From: Chanos chanos
Taxonomy: Eukaryota > Chordata > Actinopteri > Gonorynchiformes > Chanidae
DNA length: 64,000 nt
Assembly: GCF_902362185.1 (NCBI RefSeq)
Contig: NC_044503.1
Location: 25,119,484-25,183,483 of the forward strand
Direction of reading: 5' to 3'
The notes under the pieces are model-generated. The model was not told where the DNA came from, searched no databases, and saw only the letters and a list, made by a program, of their open reading frames with translations. Each line of letters begins with the position of its first letter. Position 1 is the stretch's first letter. Below are positions 24,531 to 38,390 of the stretch, one piece after another. A program made the translations under genes and the position numbers.

Positions 24531-27500
24531 GCTTATTAAAAGACTAACAGTAAAAACCTTGCACACAGAGGTTTGCAGAGATGTGAATCAAGGGTCCTCT
24601 CTCAAAGCAACCTCAACTATTCTGCAACTTTTACAAGTCAGTAGATGGCAATGTTGAGTTGTATTTTCCATTCCTCTGTTGAAAAAAAAGAAAAGAAAAA
24701 AAAAAGATTAAATAGTGATTTTCTTGCAGCGTACACACAAGTGGATAAAAAAAAAACATGACTCAAATGGAGAAGTTGCGCTAATCAGAGATTTAAAATA
24801 GCGTGTATTAAACATTTACCTGTTTTAAAAAAAAAAATAAAAGGACAAAAGAATGGGCAATGTTCTATACATTAAAACTGAGCACTTGCCTAACAGTATC
24901 ATCTTAAATAGTATATAGTATAGTGAGCCAGTCTCTACTTGAGACCCCCCCACCTTTGATTTTCAAATGAGGCCAAATAATTCTAGTTATATAAGGAGGT
25001 ATATTTGTTCTGAATGCAGCCATATTCAAATTACGGGAACAGTCATTTATTGCAGTGTCTTTAATTCAGTCTTTGCATTTGTCGGGATGTCCTTGAAACT
25101 CAAAAGGTTGATATCTGCTTCCTGTCGCAAACAACAGAAACAAAGCAAACGCACATCCATATCTCAGCTCTTAGAGCGACTCGGTCATGGTTACTATGGT
25201 GAACATCAGTCACAGGCTGTTTTTCACTTCGGAAACCATGGCCCAGGTTGGTTTCCCACGGTCGGGGGGGAGCCAAGATCCAAGCATTTAACTGGCATTT
25301 TGGGCTGTTAATTTGAGATGTCGGAGATGTCAGATAGTTGGATCCACGATTCCGATTATATGGTTTACAGTAGCAAGAGTACACTTTTACTGGTCAATTC
25401 ACTGCCTAGGGGAGAAGATCTAGAGTGATGGTTGAAAAGCTACGCCATTACGGTTTGCAGTCGGGCCACGTCAGCCTGCATTAAGTGAAAGCACCATTCA
25501 AAGAGCCTGTTGCATAAGATTGTTATGTGTCTTAAAGAGCGGACTAAGGAAACAGTCGCTAATTGTCCATTGTTGATTAGAAGACGTTGGGGGGGGGGGG
25601 TCTCGTTCCAGCGGCGAACGGTGCAGGCATGGGGTCTATGTTCCTCACAGCAGCAGTGGCGACAAGATGTCAAAACCTGTTTGGGGCCATTTACTGTAAT
25701 TGACTTTCCGGTCCTCTCTGGTCCAGTCCCGAATCTCGGTGTCCTACATGTTCTCCTTTTTTTCTTGGTGTCAGCAGAGCAACCAGTTTAAACTGCTCTT
25801 AAAAGCTGAGACAGTTACGACTGTTTGAAAGCATGGCGAGATGTTAACCCCCCGCTGTGCAAGTTTGTGCCGAATTCCACATCTGTTAGAAAAAAAAATA
25901 GATTTCCCCGTTTTTGACCTCGTTGCAATACCTTCCACCCCCTCCGATCTTCATCTTTCTACGCCAACGGTCACACATTCCCAGTAGGGCTCAAAACGTC
26001 CCTACCGCAAATCTTACGAAACCGCGGACTCCTCAAATAAACAGAACTTATATATCAAAGGGATGATTCAGGGGACAAATAGATTTTTGGGGGGTGTTTT
26101 GCCAGTGGGACATGAGAAGAAACAACATTTTATGCAGTTGTACAGCTGTCTCTCTCAATGTGAAGTCGCCTCTCTCCGCAATCCGTTCCCAAATTCAGGC
26201 AGCTGCGAGGGTGACCGACTCCTACACCAAGTATTTTGGCCCGGAGAAGCAGATTGGTGACATTCGGGTCACGCTGGGGAGATCTTAGCCTTCATTAAGA
26301 CCTGCTTAGAGCAGCTCCACACCTGTCACTTAGATCTCTCACCGACGGTTGGAAAGTTTTCTTCCCGCTGTCTTTCACTTTTTCCACAAACACTCTTCAC
26401 AGTATGGGGTAGACAAGGCAAGCAAGCCCCAACATACGCGTAATTGCGCAAATCAGAGACAAAAGTTCTACAGAGGGCTATAGCGCCGAGGGATAGCTGC
26501 TTCCTTAAAGCTATGCTGCTACTGTCAAGTCCATCGTCTTTGTAAAATCTTGTCTAAATCCCGGAAGGTTCGAGGAGCTATTGTTGGTTGTTTGGAAATT
26601 AACAGTGTTTTTGTTCTTGTTGTTGTTGTTGTTTTTGTTGTTGTTTTACCTCTGTGGCAAGATTTCAGTACCACACAGCAGCCCATTAATTGCTGAGCAT
26701 TATATAATTTGTTTTGGATGAAGCAATGCTTCCAGCATTAGAAAACAAGTTAGAAGAAAGAGGATGCGACAAAAAACCCTTTAAATTTAGCTATCATCTC
26801 AGTCAGATGTGACATATGTGGAATAAAAGACCTCACTACAGTTGTGGGCTTCATCACAACATAACTGAAGCTAAGCTTAAATGGAATGCAAGTTAGGAGT
26901 CACGAAAGTCCGAAACATTCTCAGCTATGTTTGTCAAATCTGTTGCAGTTCCAGAGATATGGCATGTTTGAAATAGGAGGGTAACTATTCCAGGTTCATC
27001 TGAGGAGTCATGCTGTCACTCAGGTATCTGTGAGGTCCTTGTCCATTTTTAACAAGGCCCTTAGTGTATATTTATGACTTTCCCACAAGTACTGAAGAAA
27101 CACAAGTTCCCACAAGTTCCCACTGAAAGGTGTCGTGGCAGTCAACACATGTTAAGGTTAGGGTCAATGGACAAAAAATGAAAGGGTGGTGAGATGGGGG
27201 GGGGTGTCTAAGGTATGGGGGGGTAAGGACAAACTCCACCTGAACATCGCTACAGGTTTCCCCTCACTCTTCCTCTTTTTCAGTATTTCTCTTTGTTGGC
27301 TCTTACACTGAACAAGTAGAGCGTTAATGATATCTCTCTGTATAGAAATCGTCATGGATATACATATATTTTATTTAATTATTCTCTGTATTTCTTACTG
27401 AACATAGAGCAGCAGCTATTCTTGGAACTGTTGTCACAAAACTTGTCGAACCCTTTACTGTACCTACTTATCGTAGATTTATTATTATTATTGTTGTTGT

Positions 27501-28011
27501 TGTTGTTGTTATTATTATTATTTTAATATTGCAGCCATGGGTTCACATATTGGCTTAATGAATGTCATTCTACTACCACCAACAGTAAAATATTACCCAA
27601 CTAGTAAATAACTGAACTGTCGTTCCCGTGCTAATAATTCGGTAGAAACATGCGCTTTAATCATATTAACTTTTAAAGAATGGTACCGTGGCCGGAATTG
27701 ATATTGCTTTAACTGCTGTGTCGACTCAGCGTGTCTTCCTAGCACACAGTTATAGTTTTCCACTAAAACCTTGGAAGTTTGCTCGTTATCTCGTTATAAG
27801 TATGTGATATTTCTATTTTAAAAAAAAACTTGGAAATAAATTAAGTAGTTGTACAAGGTTTTGTACTTTATGTTATCAGCGCTACCAGAAACTAAGATTA
27901 AATTCATCGTCGGTCCCAGTGAAGTGTAATCTAAGTCCCTCTTTATCTTTCCTTATTACTGCGCCATCGAAATATGCATGACTCGAGAGTTACTGTCTAC
28001 CTTATTATCGG

Positions 28012-28039
28012 CCAATGACAATCGTCTCTTATTATAAAA
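28012..28039 (+). promoter_or_regulatory. candidate slc6a20 promoter elements (CCAAT and TATA)
   Basis: CCAAT at 28012-28016 and TATAAAA at 28033-28039 lie about 620 bp before the slc6a20 ATG. If used, transcription would start near 28065, giving a 5' UTR of about 590 nt with several short upstream ORFs. The two boxes are closer together than is usual, so this is tentative. Confidence 0.25.
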
Positions 28040-28654
28040 GTTATTTTTTAGTTTATTTTCTGTTCGAGGTGACACTTATGTAACACCCGATTTTAGAGTA
28101 GGTTTCATGTGTTGCCGCGATTTACTCTCTGATTTGGAGGAGGGGTTACGACACTACATTGGACGGCAAAACTACACGAGTACTTTGGCGCTGCCTGGTC
28201 CTAATGGAAGTGCGTTTTTTTTCTGAATGGATCAACAGTGTACTATTTGTGTTTTAACATTAAACAAATACACTCATTTTTACAACGGCTGTAATAAAAA
28301 CGACTCGGAGAGGATATCTGTTGGGGAGATAACAAAATATTACAAGGGTTTCTCTGTCAGCGACACCACAATCAAACATTTACCTGAATTACGCAAGCTC
28401 TGTCAATTAAAGATGATGTCCCTCCCCTTCGTGTTGGGCACTTCATTAGGTTATATGCTCTCGCTTTTAAGGTGGTCGCTCAACTGCAGCCAGAACATTC
28501 GTAGCCTATTTTTTGCTCCTTCAGTATTTCTTAGGTCCATCTTAGGATTTGTCAATTTTCCCGACAGGGCGGTTCCATCAAAGTACTACAACCTTCGGTC
28601 TTCTGTGGCAGTTGCTCCATTCACCCAAGCTGACAGCACTCCAAGGATACGGCG

Positions 28655-31600
28655 ATGGAAAAAGACGCGAGACCATCGTGGGATAACCCCATGCAGTTTG
28701 TCCTGGCATGCGTCTCCTACGCAGTGGGGCTTGGAAATGTCTGGCGATTCCCTTACCTTTGTCAAATGCACGGAGGAGGTAAGAGACAAAACTTATTTCT
28801 CTCACTCTCCCTCAGTGCCCCCTCCACCGTCTTGCAACAGGTGGTGTTCCCTGCGTTCAGTGTTAAGAGTGTCTGACACGCAGCTTAGTGTTTTTGTTGT
28901 TGCTGTTATTTTTTTTATTTATTTTTTATTTAGTTCGCCCACAACTGTTTTTAGTCAACTCCTTGACTTTGTCAGGCACTCAGGGATTAATAGAGAGCTT
29001 GAAAATCCCTAAAATCTTTTTGAGGAGTTGCTCTTACTTAGTTAAATATTTCCATGACCGCAAAACAGTAATATCTGTTAATGCTAGATCACACGGGATT
29101 TTAACTGGCATGTCACCTTCGTTCTGATTCATCAACTTTGGTTTCCTTGAATTCATGCTCTAAAACTTATGTTTCAATTTACTTTAAGAATTCAGTCCAG
29201 TAATGTATATCTGATAATTATTCAAATTGTGTTGTTTGTTGAAACTTGGATAAAGATGTTAACACAGATATTCCTGGATAGGAGTGGAGCTTTGTCAAAC
29301 AGGATCTGCCTACTTTTTTCACCTAGAACAGTCAATTGACTTGGCAGCTGCTTGGCAATTTATTGTTGAAGATATCGGTTTTTAATGTATTCTCATCCAA
29401 ACAATAAGCTCTACAGATACATTAGTTTTTTATGCTGAAACATCAACAGAAATTCCAGCAATTAAGAGTTAGTTTTGATAGTTTTTAAGCGTAATTTTGT
29501 GGTGAATTATAATGCTATAACCACGTGGCAATGGATAAAGGCATTGTGGTTCTATATTATAAAGGCATGTGTTATAGCTGTTCTACAAATGAATAGTTTA
29601 AAAAAAACAACAACAACTAATAGACGTTTAAAGAAAAAGAAGCTGATAAATGTTAATCTACTAATAACATGTCAAACCCTGGGTTTCACAGTGCTGAAAG
29701 ATCTGAATCTTAACTTATCAGCTGTAGTTTATGAACCTCCTGCTGGGCTTGGTGGAAAACAAAACCCTGCATGTTTAAACATTACCACTTAGAAAAATAA
29801 AGGCGTCAGGTACATGTGTCTATGACAGTGTTGTGTTGTGTGTATATTACCATTTGCCCATAACATGCTGTGTTTCTTTAGGGGCTAAGCTCCCAGTTGA
29901 TGCAGAGAATGGTGGTCAATGTAGGGAGAGCCCACAAATTCTAAGACTGGTTCAGGTAACCAAAAGGACAAGTATAAAAAATGTTTTAAACAATTTCAGT
30001 GTCCTCCAAAATTTGTTTTAGGGATTTTTTTTTTCATCATAGTCAGCAAGTTAAAATGTTTAACTGTCTTTACAGTTATATGGGGATTGCTGTCTTCTCT
30101 TCAAAATGTTCTTGTCATAATAGAAGAAAACATATTCAGCTATTAAGCTGAACTGTAATACCATAAACAGCATGTGCCACATTTGAAAATGTCGTGATCC
30201 CCAAACAAAAATGTCCAGAAATGTGGGAGTCACGGTTATTTAGAGGTGATTTGTGGTTATACCTTCAACTATTTGAATAACTGCCACTTATCCGGAATAA
30301 TCCGCTCTCACCGTTAGAATGCTGATTCATATGGGTTCAGTCAGTGGCACAAAAACAGAAAATCTCTGTTCAAATAGTATGATCACTGTTTTCTGGGGGA
30401 GGGAGGGGGGGTCTAGGGGTTTTTTTTTCCATTTAAACTTTGAGTGAATTTTAGCCCTATTGTCATTCTTTAGCTTTATGGTTCAGTAAACTTGTGACAG
30501 GGGTGTATGAGTTACTAACAGTTGAGAAAAATGAGGGGGGAGATGTAGAGTTAGTAGCCAAAACATAACAGGAATTTCATTAGTCTGTTTTCTGTAACTG
30601 GTACTGTTAGAATGGTCTAATCTTAGAAAGTGATTTTGACTTAGCCCCCCCGACAAGCCTTGTTCAACAACTCTCAGTTGCTCAGGATTTGATCTCAAAA
30701 ATTGTTTTTATCACTCTAAGTGTGAACAAAGGATAGCGGTTTTGTATGTGAATGCATTTTTGGTTATTCTTTAAGTTTTGCAGCTGTCCCCGAAATGAAT
30801 ACCTAGCGTGAAGAATGTAAACAAAAAAGTGGAACAACCTGGTTAAAAATTGGCATAGTTTTTTTCCGCTTGCATCAATGCATACGAAATAAACAAGTAA
30901 ATAAATAAAATAAGATAACAATGTTTAATGCTTTTGCTTTCGTATATAACTAGATAAAGATCTCTAGTGTGTCTGTTTGTCTTTTTCTGCTCAGATGAAT
31001 AAATGTATGTCTGTGTGTTTCTCCTTGTTTGCAGGTGGATTCATGATACCATACATAATTATGCTTGTTTTGGAGGGCATACCCTTGTTTTACATGGAGT
31101 TAGCCATTGGACAGAAGATGCGTCTGGGCAGCATCGGGGCATGGAGTGCCATTAGTCCATACCTGGGCGGAGTAGGTGAGTCGTAGCTACGAATATGATG
31201 ATTAACGCTACATCCTGAACCACCCCACAAAAGGCATGAACACTCAGTTTAATTAGAGTAAGGATGTTGTGATGAAATGATTTCCAGAGTAAAAAAAACC
31301 CAAAATGATACAAAAAGTCCCCACCTTAAAATAATGATTTTGCATGTGCGAGTGTGTGTGTGTGTGTGTTGAATCATTGTAACTAGGTGTGTCTTACTGT
31401 AATGTATTTGTTTAGATTTCCTCTGTGTTACTGCAGATCATTGCAGTGAATAAAGAACAAAGTAAGATGACATAAAGCTTGTTGTGCTATAATGCACCTC
31501 TGCTGTTTCCCCAGGCCTAGCCAGTGTCGTGACTTCGCTCTATCTCTGTCTTTACTACAATGTTATAAACGCCTGGAGTTTTTGGTACCTCTTCCATTCC

Positions 31601-34600
31601 TTTCAGGTGAGTCAATCACTTCAGCATAGCTTCATCTAAATATCGGTTTGCCAGTGTAGATTTTTTTAACTTTTGCACATGTAAGTGGTGTTTTTTTTCA
31701 TCCAGCAAGTTTATCTGTAATTAAGAGTCTATTATACGAGGCCAGCATTTTGTCCAGTTTGTGTAAATGGTCATGCTAAGCTTTGTAGTTCTTTCAGTGT
31801 TTTGTCATTCAGTGGTCTGAACACCCCGTTTCTGACTCTGTGTCTTGTACAGTCTGTCCTGCCATGGGCAGAATGCCCAGTGAACAGTAACCTGACTGGA
31901 TACTTGGAGGAATGTGAGGTTGCCACGCCGACGCAGTACTTCTTCTACCGAGAGACTCTGAACATCTCTTCTTCCATCAACGAGAATGGCCCGGTCCACA
32001 TGGGACAGGCTCTGTGTCTCCTGCTAGCCTGGCTGATAGTCTACCTCTTCATCGTGAGAGGAGTCAAATCCACAGGAAAAGTAAGCCCACATAGACTACA
32101 TGAAGGTGTCAAAACATCCCCCATCTCTAACCAATGCCCCAGAAACAAATTAGACCAGACAGTTTCCTCTTTGTGTTAATGGTTAGAATGTAGAAATAGG
32201 TGCTGTAAACACGGTAATAGTCCTAACATATAGCGGACAAGGGAAAAAAAAAAAAGAGAAACAACAAAAAATGAAAGCTGCTGACGTCTTTTTTTGTGTA
32301 AAAAGGATATGATAGCGACAGATCATCGCTGAGTCACACAGTTGTGTAAGGAATACATCTCAGCTGTGAAGCAAGTGGAGATTTCCAGTCGCCTTAAGCA
32401 GACAAAGCTAATCTTCCCTGAGAGGAATCAGAAAGGCACAGCAGGAGGAAAGATTTTTAACCCTGACCTACTTCATTGCGTAATCAATCAGTAGAAAGGG
32501 AATGCTATAGGGTAGAGGGTGAAAAGATGTCAACAAAAACACTATCGAAGTTGCTGGCTGTGCTCATTGTTTAAGTCACCAATGCTTGGTTTACAGTCGC
32601 CGTTCCTTTCCCTTTTTTTTTTTTACGATCGCAGACGCTAGTTACGATCTTCTCCGCTACCTGTGATGTCTCCTTCTTAGCACTATCGGAAGAACTGTTG
32701 CAATTTAAAGCCCTGCTTTACAAGGATTCAAAATGTTATGAAATGGTCAGATGTGGGTCAAATTTCTGTCAACAGTTTGAAAACTTTGACCTTTTCCTTT
32801 CTTCCAGGTGGTGTATTTTACTGCCACGTTTCCATACGTGGTCCTTTTGATCTACCTCGTTCGAGGGTTTACTCTTCACGGGGCCCTGAATGGAGTAAAG
32901 TACATGTTCACCCCAAAGGTAAAGATGCTTTTTTTTTCATCTTTTATCAGCCTAATTCTCCTGCTGTGCACCAACACTATCACCGGCTTGTTTCCTCGCT
33001 ATCATACGAGATAACGTCCATTTTCAAGAAGGAAGTGTTTACAAATCTAAGATGTGGTTATTAATTGAGCTGTTTTTTTCCATATCAGAAATGGAAAATG
33101 GAAAATTCTGCCCCCCCCCCCAAAAAAAAACCAAGTGAATATTCTGAACGCTTGTTTCAAACCACCAGTTCTTTCACACCTCATTTTGCAGCAATCTTTT
33201 AAGTCAATATTTCACTCAGAAATCTAAATGACGTCCTGCTACTGACTTCCCGTTGCGCACTTTGACGTAAAAATTGCATCGTGAGTTTGGAAAGAAGTTC
33301 TTGTAAGATATTTTGTGGATCGTTGCACTATTTATTTATTTCTTTTTTTTTTCACGTGTGGTTTTGACTTTCCTCATAGTTGGAGCAACTGGCCAATCCT
33401 CAGACCTGGATCAACGCTGCCACCCAGATTTTCTTTTCTCTGGGACTTGGTTTTGGCTCCCTGATTGCTTTCGCGAGCTACAACCAGCACAACAATAACT
33501 TCGAGAAGCAAGCTATCGTGGTCTCTTTCATAAACAGCGGCACCTCGATATTCGCCAGCATCGTTACGTTCTCCATCTATGGCTTCAAAGCCACCTTCAA
33601 CTACGAGAGCTGCTTAGAGAGGTGGGTGACACGAAAATTTTCCATTCATGTGAGGCATGAGGTGGCAGACATCTGTTGAACGCAGTAGAGATGTTATGTG
33701 GTAGTTCCCAGTGAATGAAAAAAAAAAAACCAAAACCCTAACCGCAGGAATGTCGTATTGAGCGTGTCCTAATAATGAACCGCGACGCTGTGTCACCTGC
33801 TAGGAAGTTTTCCACTGAAATCCGACAAAGAGTTACTGCCATGCAAATGGAGTCAGCATGTTAGATCATGATCTTTGTTTAGCTGTACGCGGAGATCATG
33901 TTAAGATTAGTGCAAGGCAAAAGATTAACGACCGCCTCAGTTATCTCCAAACTCGTTTTTTTTTTCTTTTTTTTTTTTTATGTTTTTCTTCCATGGCAAT
34001 ATTCAGGTGTTGCTCACTTTAGCCTTTCGTGATCTCCCAACGATCTTATCACACAGTGTAAAGACCTGCTCCAAGATAAAACTGCAATTCTAATGTTATT
34101 TATGGAGACAATTACATATCTGATCTTTCAGGTGCCCTCAAAACTCATAAGGAAGTGAGCTGTAAAATAGATTGTAAATACAATTAATTGAAGAAACAGA
34201 GTTAGGATGACTTAACAAATTAAAGATCCATTTTTTCTGTATTTGGTTTTAACCTGAGCAGGTCTCTGAGCAGAGGTTTTTTTTTTCTGCAGAATCTTTC
34301 CAGATGCATCTTAAGGGTTTTTCAGTGTTGTCATGACAAAAAATATCCTGTTTCCAAACGTTCATGCATTTTGTTTTGTTTGTTTTTTTCTCACATCATA
34401 TAAATCTAATGTTCACATTTTCAATTGACCTTCATCAAACATAGCTGGGACATCACTGAGCAATGGAGAAACAACAGTCGTTTCTGTGATAAAAAATGTC
34501 TTTGTGTGTATTTTAACTGACCTTTCGCTCCTTTTTCCCAGGGTGCGGGTGTTGCTTCTTAATACATTCGATCTGTCAGAGGATGCCGTTAGCATAAACA

Positions 34601-36007
34601 ACATCACCGAATGGATCACACAACTGAATCAAACATATCCCGACCAGATCGCTGGCCTGGGCGCGAAGCTGGAGTCCTGTGACCTAGAGGCAGAATTAGA
34701 CACTGTAATTATTTTTATTCATATTTCTTCTCATTATTATTTATCTTCATACAGGAAACGAAACGAAAAAGGTAATAAGCAATAAAAGGTGAAACATTAA
34801 AGGAAATCGGTAGAAATTGCGGACAGTCTTACATATTGATCAATTCTGAGGGAAAACTAAACCGTGCAGTGATTCGAAATTGGACAGAAATCAAAACACA
34901 ACAGTTAAAGGTTTTGTGACAGTTAACTCAATAAATCCACGTGGCACAAGACTGAGTTTCTAAATGATATAGGCTGAACATGGATTATATTTCCAATATA
35001 TTGATAATGAGCAGATTTGAATAAGCTTTCACAGTAACTCTTTTATTGTGCCGTAAAAGTATACAGTCATTGTTACGTCGTAGATAAGGCACTAAATTAA
35101 ACCGAGAACAACTCCCACAACACTGAATGAAAGGTTGGTACAGAGATAACTGTGTGCCAGTGTTCTCTCATTGACGAACGGCTGTCAGTCATACTCCACA
35201 CCCCCTTCCAGCTAACAGTTTTAGCCTTGAAAAAAGCTTTGCTTTTTTTTTTTTTTTTTTTTTTTTTACGAGGCAGTAAACAAAAGAAAGTTTTTTTCAG
35301 GCATCACAAAAAAGCGTTCACCTTTAGCAGTAGTCCAGTGTTTATCAGCTAACTTTATTTGACTGACTGGCACAGCAGAACGATGAGCCTAATGTGTGTG
35401 TAGGTGTGAAGGTGTGACACTGTGTTATACTCATACCTTCTTTTTTTCAAATTGTGGCTGCTGTTCAGATTTAATTTTAAAAAATCGTTGTCATCAAGGA
35501 CTAAACTTCTGAAATATCCACCGTCTTGACTGCGCTGCCAGGTTGAACACAGAAGGGAAAACATGAGTTACTGTCATGCGAGTAGTCATCTGACTGTGAA
35601 TCTTTATTCATGCTGACAAATCTGCATTTATTATCATACCAGTTTAAAAATAAATCCTCCTAAAACACCTTATCTTGAAATTACAGTTAGGTTTTACTTT
35701 TACTCATCGGTGTCATGATAACGAAGCCTTGATAGTGAAATTCTTACAACACAGAAAAAGACCAGCTCTCAAACTGCATCCATGTACAGATCAGAGCTTG
35801 TAAAACAAATCACTACCATCCATTGCACACTGTAAACCCCAAAGAGTTAAGATTATTAAAAAGAGTTTTTTTAATAATCTTAATCTCTTAGGAAAATCGA
35901 GGCAATTACTCTCAATTTTTTTTTTGTGAAGTGTAACTTTAAATGCCTTTCTACTTGAAAATTTGAAACAATATTTGAGTTTTGTTACATATTGTTTTTA
36001 ATAAATC

Positions 36008-36061
<54 letters not shown>

Positions 36062-36062
36062 C

Positions 36063-36142
<80 letters not shown>

Positions 36143-36183
36143 GTCTATCTACCTGACTGTCTGTCTGCCTGTCGTCTATCCAA

Positions 36184-36255
<72 letters not shown>

Positions 36256-37242
36256 TTATTTATGGTGTATCCAATAATTTTGGAGTTTAAAATGTATTAA
36301 AACAAGGGAAAACAAGGGAAAACGTGTGTGTCTGTCAGTCATTTGAATGTGTATGACTCTCTCTCTCTCTGTCCAGGCTGTGGAAGGCACCGGCCTGGCT
36401 TTTATAGTCTACAGTGAGGCCATAAAGAACATGCCTGTGTCCCAATTCTGGTCTGTCCTGTACTTTATCATGCTCCTGCTGCTGGGGATGGGGAGCATGC
36501 TGGGTAACGTGACAGCCATCATCACCCCGCTCAGCGACTTCAAAATCCTGTCCCGCAACCTCAGTAACGAGACCATCAACGGTGAGTGCACACACCCCAA
36601 AACCTTTGGTGCAAAGACAGAGAATCCACAATTACACAAGCAAGAGTCTCTTTGGTCCACAAATCTACATATATTACAGACAAAGTATAATCACAGTATA
36701 ATAACTGCCTAATTAATTGTTTTATTAGTTTTGGGGTTTTCTTAAAAGCCAGAGGAAATGGGAGGGGGTTTGTTTTAGGGGTCTTGTTCAGAGACTACAG
36801 TGTTTTCTTGGGTTTGAGGCTGTTTTTCACTTACTCACTTAATCACTGACCAGCTCTCCTGTGAAACTCCTCCAGGTCTGGTGTGTCTCTTCTGCCTCCT
36901 GCTCGGCTTTGGCTTCACCACTCGTTCCGGGAACTACTGGTTCACCATGTTTAACGAATACGGAGCTACTTTCTCCTTGCTCTTCATTGTGCTTATCGAA
37001 ATTATCGCCGTTATCTTTGTCTACGGACTGAAAAGGTAATAAGAGTTCATAGAACTGACATTAAAACACATCTCTGAGAACACAGGACTCGCGCAGAAAT
37101 AGCCCTCAATGATTAACGTCCCTGTATCATACAACTCAACTCTTCTCTCATTAAGTTGTAGAGGTCCAGAGTCCCTTCAGTGATCTGTTTTGACTACAGA
37201 CATGTAAATATAAAAGAATAATAATAGAGAATATATATATAT

Positions 37243-37279
<37 letters not shown>

Positions 37280-37919
37280 AAGAGAGAGAAAGTATTATTT
37301 TGGTGTTACTTGCTTAAAAAAAAAAAACATGCAGAGACAAGCTGAAAATTCCCTTCGTTTGAGTACGAGAGGTATTCCAAGGATAAACACAATCCTACCC
37401 CCTCAAACAGACATATTTCTGGAAGTAGTAACACAAACCTTCAAAAACTACTCAGGGCAACACTTTACTTCCAAGAAAAGTTCAATTTCAGTGTATTAAA
37501 ACCTTTAAGAATGGAAAATAGTATCTAGGCTGTAAAAACAAATGTAGAATAAAAAAATCTCTTTAAAATGCTCTTGTGTTTTAATCCAAAGCAGCTGTCA
37601 TGGCTGTAGAAGGAAGTTTCTAAGTCCAGAGTTTAACTTTTCAGCTCTTAAAAAAAAAAGAAACCTCTGTGTGAAAATCGTTCTTATGGTCTCTAATGCC
37701 TTATAATTCCTTACATAATCGTCTATAAACTGAACCGAGAAAAAAATCAGGCCTCTCCCACATTCTTATCACACGCCTTAGCCAAGAAAAACAACTTTTG
37801 AACTCAAACTCTGTAGCAGAAAACTCATATCTCTATTGTTAATATGATTTACAAACAATGTCTTGTCCTTTTGTTAAATATCCCATTTCGAGAAATGACA
37901 GACAGACAGACAGACAGAC

Positions 37920-37970
<51 letters not shown>

Positions 37971-38057
37971 CAGATAGACAGATAGATAGATAGAATCAGT
38001 ATTTAACCTAAGTTAAACTAAACTGCATTACATTTCATGCAAAAAGTGATTGTAGTG

Positions 38058-38144
<87 letters not shown>

Positions 38145-38157
38145 GGATGGATGGATG

Positions 38158-38232
<75 letters not shown>

Positions 38233-38338
38233 TGAATGAAGGATTAGTTAATTGATCAATTGATTGGTTGATTACCAAGGACACTCGGTTACCCACTAAT
38301 TCTCGATCTTGAATATGCTTGAAGTGCAGTTCTCATCT

Positions 38339-38390
<52 letters not shown>

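Larger units (their letters stand above)
17880..28654. other. gene-poor interval between ggct and slc6a20
   Basis: No known gene is recognised in about 10.8 kb. The left end is the ggct 5' flank and the right end is the slc6a20 5' flank. Contents noted: a poly-G run at 19065-19086, a (GAAA)n near 22334-22356, T-rich tracts near 22980-23000, a GC-richer open block at about 23281-23566 (listed separately), a (TA)n at 24472-24525, a CTCF-like motif with one mismatch at 24638-24650, and a (TTG)n near 26615-26645. Several 60-110 codon frames exist (for example 24967-25311 and 26094-26288), but none resembles a protein I recognise. By synteny, the join between the human 7p14-like and 3p21-like blocks falls here. 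Confidence 0.5.

Noticed and set aside
24967-25311. 114-codon + strand frame
   Set aside because: No recognised motif, no splice or promoter context; likely chance in a GC-mixed region.
26094-26288. Frame ending AAARVTDSYTKYFGPEKQIG
   Set aside because: Protein-like composition but only 64 codons, no good donor after it and no recognised family; kept only as a note.
35982-36290. SIYLSIYL repeat protein
   Set aside because: Translation of a TATC microsatellite.
36347-36712. Both-strand frames over slc6a20 exon 8
   Set aside because: The + frame is the real exon plus intron read-through; the minus frames are shadows.
38018-38296. SIYLSIYL repeat frame on the minus strand
   Set aside because: Translation of the GATA microsatellite in slc6a20 intron 9.
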